Below are positions 5,403 through 5,736 of a DNA stretch of 5,736 bases, one piece after another. Within the stretch, counting starts at the first letter, position 1. Each line of letters opens with the position of its first letter. Below the pieces are notes generated by a model. The model saw only the letters and a list, made by a program, of their open reading frames with translations. It was not told the DNA's origin and searched no databases. The stretch covers positions 1 to 5,736 of the forward strand of contig JAHFQQ010000220.1 of the NCBI GenBank assembly GCA_023259235.1. Direction: 5' to 3'. Source of the DNA: Polaromonas sp. GTDB lineage: Bacteria > Pseudomonadota > Gammaproteobacteria > Burkholderiales > Burkholderiaceae_C. The position numbers were made by a program, and so were the translations under genes.

Positions 5403-5736
5403 GTGGCAGACAATAAATTCGCTGCGTACCTTTGCGCGGGTTGCGGTTTGGGCGATGCGTTCGATTTTGGCGCAATGGAAAAAATCGCGCGCAAGGAAGG
5501 CAAGATGCATGTTGTCAGGCACCATGATTTTCTCTGTAGTGCCGATGGCGTGCAAACGATTCGTGACGACATCGAGAAAGAGGGCGTCACGCATGTGATG
5601 ATCGCCGCCTGCTCGCGTCGCGCCAAGACCGAAGCGTTCCGGTTTTCCGAAGTGGCCATGGCGCGCGCCAATTTGCGTGAAGGCGTGCTCTGGGTGGTGG
5701 CCGAGGGCGCGGCGCATGATGAAGTGCGACAGGAGA
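5403..5736 (+). CDS. qmoB: QmoB, N-terminal part (cut by the window end)
   Basis: The first 111 codons are visible, and the reading frame is open to the window edge; full-length QmoB is about 700 or more residues. The start is GTG 5403, 1 bp after the qmoA stop. GGGGAGGA 8 nt upstream, inside the end of qmoA, serves as ribosome binding site. The fragment is the HdrA-type N-terminal domain. It begins VADNKFAAYLCAGCGLGDAF with C11 and C14, then has C45 (DFLCSADG) and C70 (IAACSRR), four Cys placed as in the N-terminal iron-sulfur domain of HdrA and QmoB. QmoB is the second soluble flavoprotein of Qmo and normally continues with an FAD domain and a C-terminal ferredoxin/MvhD-like part, which cannot be seen here. 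The next genes would show whether the membrane part is qmoC or hdrBC. Confidence 0.9.
   Translation, partial: MADNKFAAYLCAGCGLGDAFDFGAMEKIARKEGKMHVVRHHDFLCSADGVQTIRDDIEKEGVTHVMIAACSRRAKTEAFRFSEVAMARANLREGVLWVVAEGAAHDEVRQE

Noticed and set aside
4913..5671. 252-codon open frame on the minus strand opposite qmoA/qmoB
   Set aside because: It spans two confidently identified plus-strand genes and shows no family features or ribosome binding site.

Overview
The window looks like a chromosomal segment of a GC-rich proteobacterium with a dissimilatory sulfur metabolism. The main reason is the right end, which carries qmoA and the start of qmoB. These encode HdrA-like flavoprotein subunits of the quinone-interacting oxidoreductase that exchanges electrons with APS reductase (AprBA). 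Codon use and the company of a TauE/SafE exporter suggest a sulfur-oxidising beta- or gammaproteobacterium, but a sulfate reducer cannot be excluded because apr, sat, dsr and the qmoC/hdrBC part lie outside the window.

Layout. Positions 35-2430 hold a minus-strand gene cluster read right to left: a 35-codon ORF with a strong ribosome binding site (2323-2430), a TauE/SafE-family anion exporter (1304-2287), a three-helix membrane protein (862-1290) and a tandem-domain universal stress protein (35-859). Gaps of 35, 13 and 2 bp suggest one transcript. Positions 2431-2803 are a divergent regulatory region of 373 bp. It is rich in short dyads: two perfect inverted repeats at 2688-2708 and 2713-2730, and several TACCC/GGGTA half-sites. 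Positions 2804-3982 hold a plus-strand cluster: an unrecognised 138-aa protein (2804-3220), an unrecognised 70-aa ORF joined to it by an ATGA overlap (3217-3429), and a YfcE-type metallophosphoesterase (3473-3982). Positions 3983-4120 are the upstream region of qmoA, with a perfect 14-bp palindrome TACCCGTACGGGTA. qmoA (4121-5401) and qmoB (5403 to the window end, truncated by the edge) follow with a 1-bp gap.

How it may work together (inference). Qmo would pass electrons between AprBA and the quinone pool as sulfite and APS are interconverted in the cytoplasm. The TauE/SafE exporter could remove excess sulfite or another sulfur anion. The same TACCC...GGGTA half-sites occur upstream of both the exporter/hypothetical pair and qmoA, so one regulator might control all three transcripts. 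I see no RNA gene, CRISPR array, insertion sequence or prophage gene. No wholly new system is evident. The least explained parts are the small ORF, the coupled hypothetical pair and the dyad-rich intergenic region.
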